Origin: Kibdelosporangium aridum
Lineage (GTDB): Bacteria; Actinomycetota; Actinomycetes; Mycobacteriales; Pseudonocardiaceae
Direction of reading: 5' to 3'
Assembly (NCBI RefSeq): GCF_900176515.1
Contig: NZ_FWXV01000009.1
Span: 434,001-498,000 of the forward strand
DNA length: 64,000 bases
Positions within the stretch are counted from its first letter, which is position 1; every line of letters begins with the position of its first letter. A program made the translations under genes and the position numbers. Below are positions 1-8,401 of the stretch, piece by piece. The notes beneath the pieces are model-generated. The model had not been told where the DNA came from. It saw nothing but the letters and a program-made list of their open reading frames with translations, and ran no database searches.

Positions 1-925
1 TCGCCAGCAGCCGCACCACGGCACGGCCGATGGCACACGCCAGCGGGTTGCCGCCGAAGGTCGAGCCGTGCTCGCCGGGCTTGAGCAGGCCGATGATGTC
101 GCGGCGGCCGACCACTGCCGACACCGGCATGATCCCGCCGCCCAGCGCCTTGCCCAACGTGTACAGGTCCGCGCGGACGCCTTCGTGGTCGAGTGCGAGC
201 AACGTGCCGGTGCGGGCGAGGCCGGACTGGATCTCGTCGGCGATGAACAACGTGTTGGTGTCGTCGCAGACCTGGCGTACCTCGGCCATGTAGCCCTTGG
301 GCGGGACGATCACGCCCGCCTCGCCCTGGATCGGCTCGAGCAGCACGGCCGCCGTGCGGTCGCTGACCGCGGCGCGCAGCGCGTCGATGTCGCCGTACGG
401 CACGACCTTGAAGCCCGGGGTGTACGGGCCGAAGTCGTCGCGGGCGTCCGAGTCGGTGGAGAAGGAGATGATCGTGGTGGTGCGGCCGTGGAAGTTCGAG
501 CCGGCCACGATGATCTCCGCGGTGCCGTCCGGCACGCCTTTCACCTGATACGCCCACTTCCGGGCGAGTTTCACGGCCGATTCGACCGCTTCGGCGCCGG
601 AGTTGGCCGGCAGGACCATCTCGGTGCCGGTCAGCTCGGCCAGCTCACGGCAGAACAGCCCGAACTGGTCGTGGTGGAACGCCCTGCTGGTCAGCGTCAG
701 GCGGTCGAGCTGGGCCTTCGCGGCGGCGACCAGGCCGGGGTGGCGGTGCCCGAAGTTCAGCGCCGAGTACCCGGCGAGGAAATCGAGGTAGCGCCGACCG
801 TCCACATCGGTCATCCAGGCGCCTTCGCCCTCGGCGAGGACTACCGGCAGCGGGTGGTAGTTGTGGGCGCTCCATCGCTCGTCCAGTGCGATGTAGTCAC
901 GTGTGGTGGCGGCGTCCGCAGTCAT
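1..925 (-). CDS. rocD: Ornithine--oxo-acid aminotransferase (C-terminus beyond window)
   Basis: Class III PLP-dependent aminotransferase that transfers the delta-amino group of ornithine to a 2-oxo acid, giving glutamate semialdehyde in arginine/ornithine catabolism. The minus-strand translation starts at the ATG at 925 and reads MTADAATTRDYIALDERWSA, then shows the PLP cradle (NSGAEAVESAVKLARKW), the cofactor aspartate region (IADEIQSGLARTG) and the Schiff-base lysine (LGKALGGG). The gene runs off the left edge, so about 308 residues of the usual ~400 are visible. The start is 129 bp from the divergent PPK2 gene. Close relatives such as acetylornithine aminotransferase are possible, but the N-terminal region (NYHPLPVVLAEGEG) fits ornithine aminotransferase best. 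Confidence 0.9.
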   Translation of the reverse strand, partial: MTADAATTRDYIALDERWSAHNYHPLPVVLAEGEGAWMTDVDGRRYLDFLAGYSALNFGHRHPGLVAAAKAQLDRLTLTSRAFHHDQFGLFCRELAELTGTEMVLPANSGAEAVESAVKLARKWAYQVKGVPDGTAEIIVAGSNFHGRTTTIISFSTDSDARDDFGPYTPGFKVVPYGDIDALRAAVSDRTAAVLLEPIQGEAGVIVPPKGYMAEVRQVCDDTNTLFIADEIQSGLARTGTLLALDHEGVRADLYTLGKALGGGIMPVSAVVGRRDIIGLLKPGEHGSTFGGNPLACAIGRAVVRLLA

Positions 926-1054
926 ATCGACAGGTTAAGCCCTGATTGCGGCGATTTCAGCCGACAGGCGTTGCTTATAGCGACGATTCATTGCGTGATT
1001 GCCGGATCTGGTGTTCGATCATTGTTCCGGCGGCTGGTCGGATATTCTCGCCGG

Positions 1055-1882
1055 ATGGGTACAGGACGGGTCCGCGAGGCGCTGCGAGCGCGTCGTGACA
1101 AGAAGTTCGGTGTCAAACCAGGCGACTACCCGATCGGCCCGACGTCGAAATCGAACGCGGCGAAACAGCTGTCCACCACCGCCGAGCGGCTCGATCGGCT
1201 GCAGGAGGCGCTGTACGCGAGCGCGTTCCAGAGCGTCCTGCTAGTCCTGCAGGGCATGGACACCTCGGGCAAAGGCGGCACGATCCGGCACGCCTGCGGT
1301 CTGGTCAACCCGCAGGGCCTGCACATCCGGTCGTTCAAGAAGCCGACCAAGGCCGAGCTGCGGCACGACTTCCTGTGGCGCATCCGCAAGGCACTGCCGA
1401 CGCCGGGGATGATCGGCGTCTTCGACCGTTCGCATTACGAGGACGTGCTCATCGCCCGGGTGGACAGCCTGGTCAAGCCGGACGTCTGGGAAGCGCGCTA
1501 CGACCAGATCAACTCCTTCGAGCAGGAGTTGGCCGACAGCGGCGTGGCGATCATCAAGTGCTTCCTGCACATCTCCCCGGACGAGCAGCGCAAGCGGTTG
1601 ATCGCCCGGTTGGAGCGCCCGCAGAAGCACTGGAAGTACAACCCGGCGGACCTGGACGCGAGGTCCAAATGGGACGTCTACCAAGCGGCATACGCCGAGG
1701 CGCTCGCTCGATGCGACTCGGACGCGGCGCCCTGGTACGTCGTGCCGTCGGATCACAAGTGGTACCGCAACTGGGCCGTCTCGCAGCTGCTGCTGGAGAC
1801 GCTCGAGGAGATGGACCCGCAGTTCCCGGAGCCGGATTTCGACGTCAAGGAAGAACTCAAGCGCGTGAAGGCCCTCGACTGA
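1055..1882 (+). CDS. Polyphosphate kinase 2 family protein
   Basis: PPK2-family nucleotide kinase that uses inorganic polyphosphate to phosphorylate nucleotides. The 275-aa product has a Walker A motif GMDTSGKGG (residues 67-75) and a Walker B-like DRSHYEDV (124-131), followed by the basic segment RLERPQKHWKYNPADL typical of PPK2 (a lid region in the family). The frame is open far upstream, but only as antisense shadow of rocD; the ATG at 1055 begins the family-typical N-terminus. The 3' end overlaps the convergent SARP-like gene by 26 bp. The length fits single-domain PPK2. Whether AMP, ADP or GDP is preferred cannot be read from the sequence. Confidence 0.92.
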   Translation: MGTGRVREALRARRDKKFGVKPGDYPIGPTSKSNAAKQLSTTAERLDRLQEALYASAFQSVLLVLQGMDTSGKGGTIRHACGLVNPQGLHIRSFKKPTKAELRHDFLWRIRKALPTPGMIGVFDRSHYEDVLIARVDSLVKPDVWEARYDQINSFEQELADSGVAIIKCFLHISPDEQRKRLIARLERPQKHWKYNPADLDARSKWDVYQAAYAEALARCDSDAAPWYVVPSDHKWYRNWAVSQLLLETLEEMDPQFPEPDFDVKEELKRVKALD

Positions 1883-2639
1883 GCCACGGCACGGGTTCGA
1901 CGTCGATCTCCTGCATCCGCGACACATAGGTGCCATAACGGCGACGGGCTTCGCCGTGGCTGCCGACTGCGACAAGCGCACGCACCAAGGTGAGATGCGC
2001 GGCTTCGTCGTATCGATCGCGCTCCAGGATGCGAAGGCAGTAACGACTCGCGCCGACGTGATCTCCGGCTCGTGTGCAGTGGTCCGCGAGTGCGGCGGCG
2101 ACTTGGAGGTAAGTCAGCCGGGCCTCGGCACGTAATTCCGTGGCCCAGTCCTCATACGGGTCCTCTTCAAGGAAGTCACCGGTATACGCGGCCTCCGCCA
2201 CCGTCAGGGACTCGATGTCCCTGGGATCACGCAGTCCTGCCGTCGCGGCCCGCAGAAACGCCGTCACGTCAACGTGAACCACGGCCGGGTCAAGCCGGAC
2301 GGAGTCGTTCTCGGTGATCAGCGCGCCTTGCCCGAGGATCATCCGGGCGGTGCAAAGTGCTACGGAGAAACGATTTCCGAGTTTCCGGCACGGCGTTGCG
2401 GGCCACAGCAAGTACATCAGCGTTTCCCTTGGCACCGGACGCCCTCGCTGACAAATGACGATCTTGACCAGATCGCGGGCCTTGCGGGACGGCCACTTCG
2501 CGATCGGCACGGGCTCGTTGTCCCGCAACACCCGGAAGCCCCCGAGGGTCTCGATCCGGACATGGCTCAGCACCTTGGTTTCCACCTGTGTCACCCCCGA
2601 CCAGTAATGAGCGGGGGACGCCGCCTGAGATACGTGCAT
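1857..2639 (-). CDS. SARP/BTAD-type transcriptional regulator
   Basis: Small regulator of the AfsR/SARP superfamily, up to 260 aa. The N-terminal half (from about residue 28) has the OmpR-like winged helix of SARPs (IETLGGFRVLRDNEPVPI, then KARDLVKIVICQRGRPVPRE and LMYLLWP). The C-terminal half (DVTAFLRAA to GEARRRYGTYVSRM) is the all-helical bacterial transcriptional activator domain. There is no NB-ARC or TPR extension. The true start may be an internal GTG shortly before LSHVRIETLGGF, because the first ~20 residues are not family-like. It converges on the PPK2 gene with a 26-bp overlap and is divergent from the exported protein at 2711. Its target is unknown; no biosynthetic gene cluster lies next to it. 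Confidence 0.8.
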   Translation of the reverse strand: MHVSQAASPAHYWSGVTQVETKVLSHVRIETLGGFRVLRDNEPVPIAKWPSRKARDLVKIVICQRGRPVPRETLMYLLWPATPCRKLGNRFSVALCTARMILGQGALITENDSVRLDPAVVHVDVTAFLRAATAGLRDPRDIESLTVAEAAYTGDFLEEDPYEDWATELRAEARLTYLQVAAALADHCTRAGDHVGASRYCLRILERDRYDEAAHLTLVRALVAVGSHGEARRRYGTYVSRMQEIDVEPVPWLSRGPSRA

Positions 2640-2710
2640 TTAAGACCACTCAAACCCGCGCGGTGAGGCTTGAGCGCTGTCAGGCGCAAACAAGCGAGGG
2701 AGGATTTCCG

Positions 2711-3238
2711 ATGCGCGAGTTCACGAAATGGGCCACTGTCGCGGTGGTCGCGCTCTTGGTAGGTGCGTTGGCGATGGGCGGCGTGGCGTACGCGTTCCCG
2801 TCGTTCTTCGGCGGCACGACGACCAGCATCCAACGTGATATCACCGAGACTGCCCCATGGAACAGCCCGCTCGCGGCCACGTGGCACAACGTTCCGTCCA
2901 CGGCGATCGGCGTTACCGTTCCCGCGGGCGAGGTGCGGATCATCGAGTCCACGTTCGGCGCGGAATCGGTGTGCGTCCAAGCGGGATACTGCTCGTTGCG
3001 GGTCGTCTACCTCCCGGCGGGCGGTGCTCCGGTGGAGTTCAGCCCGGTGGTGGGTACGGACTTCGCGTTCGACAGCCCGTCGGGCGGGCCGCGTGAGCAG
3101 CACAGCATGCACCGGGTCACCAGGCTCGGCGGCGGCACGTACACGGTTCTGGTGCAGGCGCAGATCGTCGGCGCGGCAGCGGGTTCAGTCTTCCAGCTCG
3201 ACGACTACACGCACTTCGTCGACCTGATCGACCCGTGA
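2711..3238 (+). CDS. Small exported/membrane-anchored protein of unknown function
   Basis: A 175-aa product starting at ATG 2711 behind the Shine-Dalgarno GAGGGAGGA (about 2695). Residues 1-29 form a signal anchor or signal peptide: basic MREFTK, then the hydrophobic WATVAVVALLVGALAMGGVAYA. The rest is a soluble beta-rich region with two cysteines in VCVQAGYC that could form a disulfide. I recognise no catalytic motif. It is followed by a strong terminator, so it appears monocistronic. The reading frame is open upstream to 2588, but that extension lacks a start context. Confidence 0.7.
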   Translation: MREFTKWATVAVVALLVGALAMGGVAYAFPSFFGGTTTSIQRDITETAPWNSPLAATWHNVPSTAIGVTVPAGEVRIIESTFGAESVCVQAGYCSLRVVYLPAGGAPVEFSPVVGTDFAFDSPSGGPREQHSMHRVTRLGGGTYTVLVQAQIVGAAAGSVFQLDDYTHFVDLIDP

Positions 3239-3251
3239 GCCTTGGTCAAAC

Positions 3252-3292
3252 CTCGTGAGTGGTCATCAGCCGCGCTGATGACCACTCACGAG
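3252..3292. terminator. Perfect 19-bp inverted repeat, probable bidirectional terminator
   Basis: Arms 3252-3270 and 3274-3292 are perfectly complementary over 19 bp with a 3-nt loop. It lies 13 bp after the stop of the exported-protein gene and before the convergent LLM oxidoreductase gene, so it can serve both strands. There is no T-tract, as is common in actinomycete terminators. Confidence 0.8.
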
Positions 3293-3386
3293 ACCTGACC
3301 TGGGATTTTCCGGTGCCATGGCGCAGATCGGCGGTTTGTGGGCCGGTGGCCGAGCCCAGGTCACCCAGGTCAAGCCTAGCGGATCG

Positions 3387-4376
3387 TCAGACCTTCTCGA
3401 TGATCTTGCCGTAGGCGTTGAGGGTCTCCTCGCGCTGGTCGTGCATCAGGTAGAGCGAGAACTGGTCGACGCCAAGCTCTTTGAGCTCCTGCAGCCGCTC
3501 GATGTGCGCGGATTCCGGGCCGACAAGGCAGAACCGGTCGACGATCTGGTCGGGCACGAAGTCCGTCGACGGGTTCCCGGCCTTGCCGTGGTGCGCGTAG
3601 TCGTACTCCTGGCGGCCCTTGATGTAGTCGGTCAGCTCGTGCGGCACCGGACCGGAATCCCCGTATCGCGCAACAAGATCCGCGACGTGGTTACCGACCA
3701 TCCCGCCGAACCACCGCAACTGGTCGCGCTGGTGCGGGATGTCGTCGCCGACATACGCCGGAGCGGCGACGCACATCGTGATCGACGCCGGATCCCGGCC
3801 TGCCGCTTCGGCCGCCGCCCGGACCGAGCCGATGGTCCACCGGGTGATCGCCGGATCGGCGGTCTGCAGGATGAACCCGTCCGCGTGCTCACCGACCATC
3901 TGCAGCGCTTTGGGCCCGTACGCGGCCATCCACATCTCCAGCTTGCCGTCACGAACCCAGGGGATCCGCACCGGCGTGCCGTGGTGCACGACCTCACGGC
4001 CTTCCGCGAGTTCCTTGATCACGTGCATGGACTCGCGGACCGTGGCCAGCGAAGCCGGTTTCTGGCCGATCACCCGGCGGGCGGAGTCGCCGCGGCCCAT
4101 CCCGCACACCGTCCGGTTGCCGAACATGTCGTTCAGCGTCGCGAACAGCGAGGCCGTCACCGACCAGTCGCGAGTGGACGGATTGGTCACCATCGGCCCC
4201 ACGATGAGGTTCTTGGTGGCCGCGAGGATCTGCGAGTAGATGACGAACGGTTCCTGCCACAGCACCACGGAGTCGAACGTCCATCCGTAGGTGAAGCCCC
4301 GCTCGTCGGCGGCCTTCATCAGGCGGACCACTTCGCTCGCGGGCGGATCGGTCTGCAGTACGACGCCGAAGTCCAT
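3387..4376 (-). CDS. LLM-class (F420/flavin-dependent) oxidoreductase of the TIGR03842 type
   Basis: A 329-aa bacterial-luciferase-like TIM barrel (MDFGVVLQTDPPA start, then TFDSVVLWQEPFVIYSQILA and GMGRGDSARRVIG). It resembles the family usually annotated as TIGR03842 F420-dependent oxidoreductase. It is the last gene of the NCS1 permease, beta-ureidopropionase, dihydropyrimidinase operon and starts 9 bp after dihydropyrimidinase stops, so a role in pyrimidine or hydantoin catabolism is inferred. No classical dihydropyrimidine dehydrogenase gene occurs in the locus, so this enzyme may supply the ring reduction, or a RutA-like ring oxidation. The cofactor (F420 or FMN) is not established by the sequence. 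Confidence 0.85.
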   Translation of the reverse strand: MDFGVVLQTDPPASEVVRLMKAADERGFTYGWTFDSVVLWQEPFVIYSQILAATKNLIVGPMVTNPSTRDWSVTASLFATLNDMFGNRTVCGMGRGDSARRVIGQKPASLATVRESMHVIKELAEGREVVHHGTPVRIPWVRDGKLEMWMAAYGPKALQMVGEHADGFILQTADPAITRWTIGSVRAAAEAAGRDPASITMCVAAPAYVGDDIPHQRDQLRWFGGMVGNHVADLVARYGDSGPVPHELTDYIKGRQEYDYAHHGKAGNPSTDFVPDQIVDRFCLVGPESAHIERLQELKELGVDQFSLYLMHDQREETLNAYGKIIEKV

Positions 4377-4385
4377 TCCAGGCTC

Positions 4386-5780
4386 CTAGTTCAGGTACTG
4401 GCACAGCTCACGGGACAGGAACCGGCCGTGCCCGGCCGAGCCGTGGAAAGCGTTGCCCTCCACGACGACCCGGCCACGTGACAGCACAGTGTCCACTTTG
4501 CCAGTGATCCGCATGCCTTCGTACGCCGAATAGTCCACGTTCATGTGGTGGGTCTCGGCCGAAAGGGTCTGCGTCGCCGCCGGGTCGTACACCACGATGT
4601 CCGCGTCGGACCCTGGGGAAATGGTGCCCTTGCGCGGGTAGAGCCCGAACATCCGGGCCGGCGTGGTCGACGTGATCTCGACCCATCGGGCCAGCGAGAT
4701 CTCCCCGGCGACCACCCCTTGGTGCAACAGGTCCATCCGGTGCTCCACCCCGGGGATCCCGTTGGGGATCTTGGAGAAGTCACCCCGGCCGAGCTCCTTC
4801 TGCTCGTTGAAGCAGAACGGGCAGTGATCCGTCGACACCACCGAGAGGTCGTTGGTGCGCAGGCCGTTCCACAGCGAGGCCTGGTGCTCCTTGGGCCGCA
4901 GCGGGGGAGAGGCCACGTACTTCGAGCCTTCGAAGTCCGGCTTGGCCAGGTCCTCAATGGACAGGTACAGGTACTGCGGGCACGTCTCGGCGAAGACGTT
5001 CTGGCCCGTGTTGCGCGCACCGGCCACAGCCGCAAGCGCTTCCGCGGCCGAGAGGTGCACGATGTACAGCGGGGAACCGGTCACCTTCGCCAGCGTGATG
5101 GCCCGTGACGTCGCCTCGCCCTCCAGCGCCGAGGGACGCGTCAGTCCATGCTGGACCGGGTCGGTCCGGCCTTCCTGCAACGCCTGTGCGACCAGTTCGT
5201 CGATCGCGATGCCGTTCTCGGCGTGCATCATGATCAGACCGCCGATGTCGGCAGCGCGTTGCATCGCGCGCAGGATCTCGCCGTCGGTCGCGTAGAACAC
5301 GCCCGGGTAGGCCATGAACATCTTGAAGCTGTTCACGCCCTGGTCGATGCACGTCTGCATCTCTTTCAAGGACGTGTCGTTCACGTCCGAGACGATCATG
5401 TGGAAGCCGTAGTCGATGGCGCAGTTGCCGTCGGCCTTGCTGTGCCACTTGTCCAGAGTGGACTGAAGCGTGGTTCCCTTCGCCTGCACGGCGAAGTCGA
5501 TGATCGTGGTCGTACCACCCCACGCGGCGGCGGTGGTACCGGTCTCGAACGTGTCATTGGAGTGCGTTCCGCCGAACGGCATCTCCATGTGCGTGTGTCC
5601 GTCGATGCCGCCCGGCAGCACGTATTTGCCGCCTGCGTCGATTACTTTGTCCGCGTCCGAGGACAACACTGCTATTCCTGGAGCGGAGAGCGCGGCGATG
5701 GTCTCGCCGTCGACCAGGACGTCCGCCTTGACCGCGCCGGTCGAGCTGAGCACGGTCCCGCCTGTGATCAGAATGCGCAT
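4386..5780 (-). CDS. hydA: Dihydropyrimidinase (D-hydantoinase)
   Basis: A 464-aa cyclic amidohydrolase that opens dihydrouracil, dihydrothymine or hydantoins to N-carbamoyl amino acids. It shows the metal ligands GHTH (H62, H64), the lysine expected to be carbamylated in NSFKMFMAYPG (K153), MMHAEN (H186), YIVHLSAAEA and the late aspartate in VSTDHCPF. Length and motif order are normal for the family. Its ATG overlaps the stop of the upstream beta-ureidopropionase gene by one base (TGATG), indicating translational coupling. The product is the substrate for that upstream-encoded enzyme. Confidence 0.95.
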   Translation of the reverse strand: MRILITGGTVLSSTGAVKADVLVDGETIAALSAPGIAVLSSDADKVIDAGGKYVLPGGIDGHTHMEMPFGGTHSNDTFETGTTAAAWGGTTTIIDFAVQAKGTTLQSTLDKWHSKADGNCAIDYGFHMIVSDVNDTSLKEMQTCIDQGVNSFKMFMAYPGVFYATDGEILRAMQRAADIGGLIMMHAENGIAIDELVAQALQEGRTDPVQHGLTRPSALEGEATSRAITLAKVTGSPLYIVHLSAAEALAAVAGARNTGQNVFAETCPQYLYLSIEDLAKPDFEGSKYVASPPLRPKEHQASLWNGLRTNDLSVVSTDHCPFCFNEQKELGRGDFSKIPNGIPGVEHRMDLLHQGVVAGEISLARWVEITSTTPARMFGLYPRKGTISPGSDADIVVYDPAATQTLSAETHHMNVDYSAYEGMRITGKVDTVLSRGRVVVEGNAFHGSAGHGRFLSRELCQYLN

Positions 5781-6622
5781 CAGGGCTTCACCAGACCCTC
5801 GTAGGTGTCCGGCCTGCGGTCACGGTAGAACTGCCAGAGGTTGCGGACCTCGGCGAGCTTGTCCATGTCCAGGTCACGGACGACCACTTCTTCCTCGGTG
5901 TCGGACGCCGCGTCGCCGACAAGCTGCCCACGCGGGTCGACAAAGTACGACTGCCCGTAGAAGTCGTTGTCACCCAGGGGTTCCACGCCGACTCGGTTGA
6001 TCGTGCCGACGTAGTACTCGTTCGCGACCGCGGCAGCGGGCTGCTCGAGCCGCCACAAGTACTCCGACAGGCCGCGGCTGGTGGCCGACGGGTTGAACAC
6101 GATCTGCGCACCCGCCAGGCCCAAGGCCCGCCAGCCCTCGGGGAAGTGGCGTTCGTAGCAGATGTACACGCCGATCCGGCCGACCGCGGTGTCGAACACC
6201 GGGTAGCCGAGGTTGCCGGGCCGGAAGTAGAACTTCTCCCAGAAGCCCTTCACCTGCGGGATGTGGTTCTTGCGGTGCATGCCCAGGTACTTGCCGTCGG
6301 CGTCGATCACCGCGGCGGTGTTGAAGTAGACCCCGGGCTGCTCCTCCTCGTACATCGGTACGACGAGCACGACTCCGTGCGTCTTGGCGACCTCCTGCAT
6401 CAGCTTGGTAGTCGGCCCGTCCGGGATCCGCTCGGTGTAGGAGTAGTAGTCCGCGTCCTGCACTTGACAGAAGTACGGCCCGTAGAACAGCTCCTGCAGG
6501 CAGACCACCTGCGCGCCCTGGGAGGCCGCGGACGCGATGTGGTCGACCGCGTTGGCGATCATCGACTCCTTGTCACCCGTCCACCGCTGCTGGATCAATC
6601 CGGCTCGTACGATCTGCGGCAC
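5780..6622 (-). CDS. Beta-ureidopropionase / N-carbamoyl amino acid amidohydrolase (nitrilase superfamily)
   Basis: A 280-aa nitrilase-fold enzyme expected to hydrolyse N-carbamoyl-beta-alanine or N-carbamoyl-beta-aminoisobutyrate to the beta-amino acid, CO2 and ammonia. The Glu-Lys-Cys triad is visible as E44 (CLQELFYGPY), K118 (MHRKNHIPQ) and C155 (YICYERHFPEG). I chose the GTG at 6622 because GAGGAGGAAG lies just upstream; the ATG at 6676 would add 18 non-homologous residues. Its 5' end overlaps the 3' end of the permease gene by 50 bp and its stop overlaps the dihydropyrimidinase start. A D-carbamoylase specificity is possible. Confidence 0.92.
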   Translation of the reverse strand: MPQIVRAGLIQQRWTGDKESMIANAVDHIASAASQGAQVVCLQELFYGPYFCQVQDADYYSYTERIPDGPTTKLMQEVAKTHGVVLVVPMYEEEQPGVYFNTAAVIDADGKYLGMHRKNHIPQVKGFWEKFYFRPGNLGYPVFDTAVGRIGVYICYERHFPEGWRALGLAGAQIVFNPSATSRGLSEYLWRLEQPAAAVANEYYVGTINRVGVEPLGDNDFYGQSYFVDPRGQLVGDAASDTEEEVVVRDLDMDKLAEVRNLWQFYRDRRPDTYEGLVKP

Positions 6623-8126
6623 TGGCTTCCTCCTCGGTCTTCTTGGCATTGATGGAAAGCAGTAGGTACGCCACATAGCCGACGACAGCGCCGATCACCC
6701 AGCTGTAGTCGTAAAGCGGCTTCAGGAAAGGAATCAGGCCGTCCTCGGGGAACGGTCCGCCGTACGCGCCACCGACCGCGAGCACGCCGGCGAGCACGGT
6801 CGCGAAGACCGCTTTCCAGTTCCAGCCCGCGTTGAACCAGTAGGCGCCTTCGCCGTCCTTGTACAGGTCGGCCAGCTTCAACCGGGTCTTGCTGATGGTC
6901 CAATAGCCCGCGACGAACACACCCGCGATCGCGGCGAGCAGGCCGCCATAGAAGCCCAGCCAGGCGAAGATGTAGATGCTCGGGTCGGAGATCAGCCGCC
7001 ACGGCTGGATCAGGATGCCGATCACGCCGGTGATCAGGCCACCCATCGCGAACGTGATCCGTTTCGGGAACGCGTTGGAGAAGTCGTACGACGGACTGAC
7101 CACATTGGCCGCCAGGTTCGCCGACACGGTTGCCAGCACCAGCGCGACCAACGCGACGATCACCAGGATCGGGCTGTCGAACCGGCTGGCCAGCTTCGCC
7201 GGGTCCCAGATCGCCTCGCCGTAGAGCGAAACCGCGCCCGACGTGGTCAGGATGGCCACGATCGCGATGAACGACATGGTCGTCGGCAGGCCGAGGATCT
7301 GCCCGGTCACCTGCTTTTTCTGGCTGCCGCCGAACCGGGTGAAGTCCGGCATGTTCAGCGACAGCGTCGACCAGAACGCGATCATGCCCATCAGCGCGGG
7401 CGCGAACACCTGCCAGAAGTCGGCGCCCCAGCCCAGTTTCGACGGCTCGGACAGGATCGGGCCGAAGCCGCCTGCCTTGATCACCACGTACGCCAGCAGG
7501 ATCAGGAAACCGACCGACACCAGCGGCGCGGTCCAGTTCTCGAACCGGCGGATCGCCTCCATACCCCGCCAGATGATCAGCATCTGCACGACCCAGAACA
7601 GCCCGAAGCACAGCCACAGCGTCCACGGCTGGCCGCCGACCTGAGCGGCGTTGATCCAGCCGTCGCCGGCGAGTTTGCCGACGATGACGAACAGCGCCTC
7701 GCCACCGACCCACGTTTGAATACCGAACCACGCGCAGGCGATGAACGCACGCAATAACGCTGCGAGGTTGGCACCGCGCACGCCGTAGAAGGCGCGGGCG
7801 AAGACCGGGAACGGGATGCCGTACTTGGTGCCGGAGTGGCTGTTGAGCAGCATGGGGATCAGCACGATCAGGTTGCCCAGCGTGATCGTGAGGAACGCCT
7901 GCAACCAGTCCATGCCCAGCGCGATCAGCGAGGCGGCCAACGTGTAGCTGGGGATGTTGTGGGCCATGCCCATCCACAGCGCGAAGTAGTTGTAGGTGTT
8001 CCAGTGCCTGCCTTCGACCGGCACCGGCGCGAGCTCGGGGTTGTAGAAGCGGCTGCCTGCGATGGCCGATGAGTCGATCAGATCGACGCGGCCGTCGGGA
8101 TGGGTCATCTGGGGCGATCCGGCCAT
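6573..8126 (-). CDS. NCS1-family nucleobase/hydantoin:cation symporter
   Basis: A 517-aa integral membrane transporter of the nucleobase:cation symporter-1 family (Mhp1, PucI, allantoin and uracil permeases). About 12 hydrophobic segments are visible, with the NCS1 features NPELAPVPVEGRHWNTYNYFALWMG at the N-terminus (quoted in part: RHWNTYNYFALWMG), IPFPVFARAFYGVRGAN after TM2 and WFGIQTWVGG in TM3. It is the first gene of the minus-strand pyrimidine operon, so uptake of uracil, thymine or hydantoins is the likely role. The substrate cannot be told from the sequence alone. Confidence 0.92.
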   Translation of the reverse strand: MAGSPQMTHPDGRVDLIDSSAIAGSRFYNPELAPVPVEGRHWNTYNYFALWMGMAHNIPSYTLAASLIALGMDWLQAFLTITLGNLIVLIPMLLNSHSGTKYGIPFPVFARAFYGVRGANLAALLRAFIACAWFGIQTWVGGEALFVIVGKLAGDGWINAAQVGGQPWTLWLCFGLFWVVQMLIIWRGMEAIRRFENWTAPLVSVGFLILLAYVVIKAGGFGPILSEPSKLGWGADFWQVFAPALMGMIAFWSTLSLNMPDFTRFGGSQKKQVTGQILGLPTTMSFIAIVAILTTSGAVSLYGEAIWDPAKLASRFDSPILVIVALVALVLATVSANLAANVVSPSYDFSNAFPKRITFAMGGLITGVIGILIQPWRLISDPSIYIFAWLGFYGGLLAAIAGVFVAGYWTISKTRLKLADLYKDGEGAYWFNAGWNWKAVFATVLAGVLAVGGAYGGPFPEDGLIPFLKPLYDYSWVIGAVVGYVAYLLLSINAKKTEEEASAADRTSRIDPAAVDG

Positions 8127-8401
8127 AGGTCACTCCGCGTCATCGGTGCTCTGTGTCGTCGGTGATCTGGGCAAAGTCGTGGGTTATCCGGGCATCTCAT
8201 CGCGGCCGGTGAGGCACACGGCAGAGTCACTGTGTTCACCGTTGAGCCACTCAATGCACAGTATGTAGCTTGCGGGCTGATCTTTCGACTGTTGCGCCAT
8301 CAGCCACCCTTATGGGCATTTGGGTATCGGATGCCGCGATTTCCCTGGTTACGGTGGCGCCTGCCGTATCCCAAACCCTGCATCGCAAAGGAGATCACGG
8401 C
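8127..8401. promoter_or_regulatory. Divergent intergenic region between the pyrimidine operon and the secreted protease
   Basis: A 275-bp region that must hold the promoters of both the NCS1 operon (minus) and the S1 protease (plus). The protease Shine-Dalgarno AAAGGAGAT (8389-8397) is clear. I see no convincing -35/-10 pair and no strong inverted repeat. A PucR site for the minus operon would be expected here by context only. Confidence 0.4.

Noticed and set aside
68-1054. Upstream extension of the PPK2 frame
   Set aside because: It is antisense to rocD and has no kinase homology; PPK2 begins at ATG 1055.
8127-8401. Possible strong promoter in the protease upstream region (TTGAGC near 8242)
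   Set aside because: The nearest -10-like boxes are at unsuitable distance, so I do not call it.
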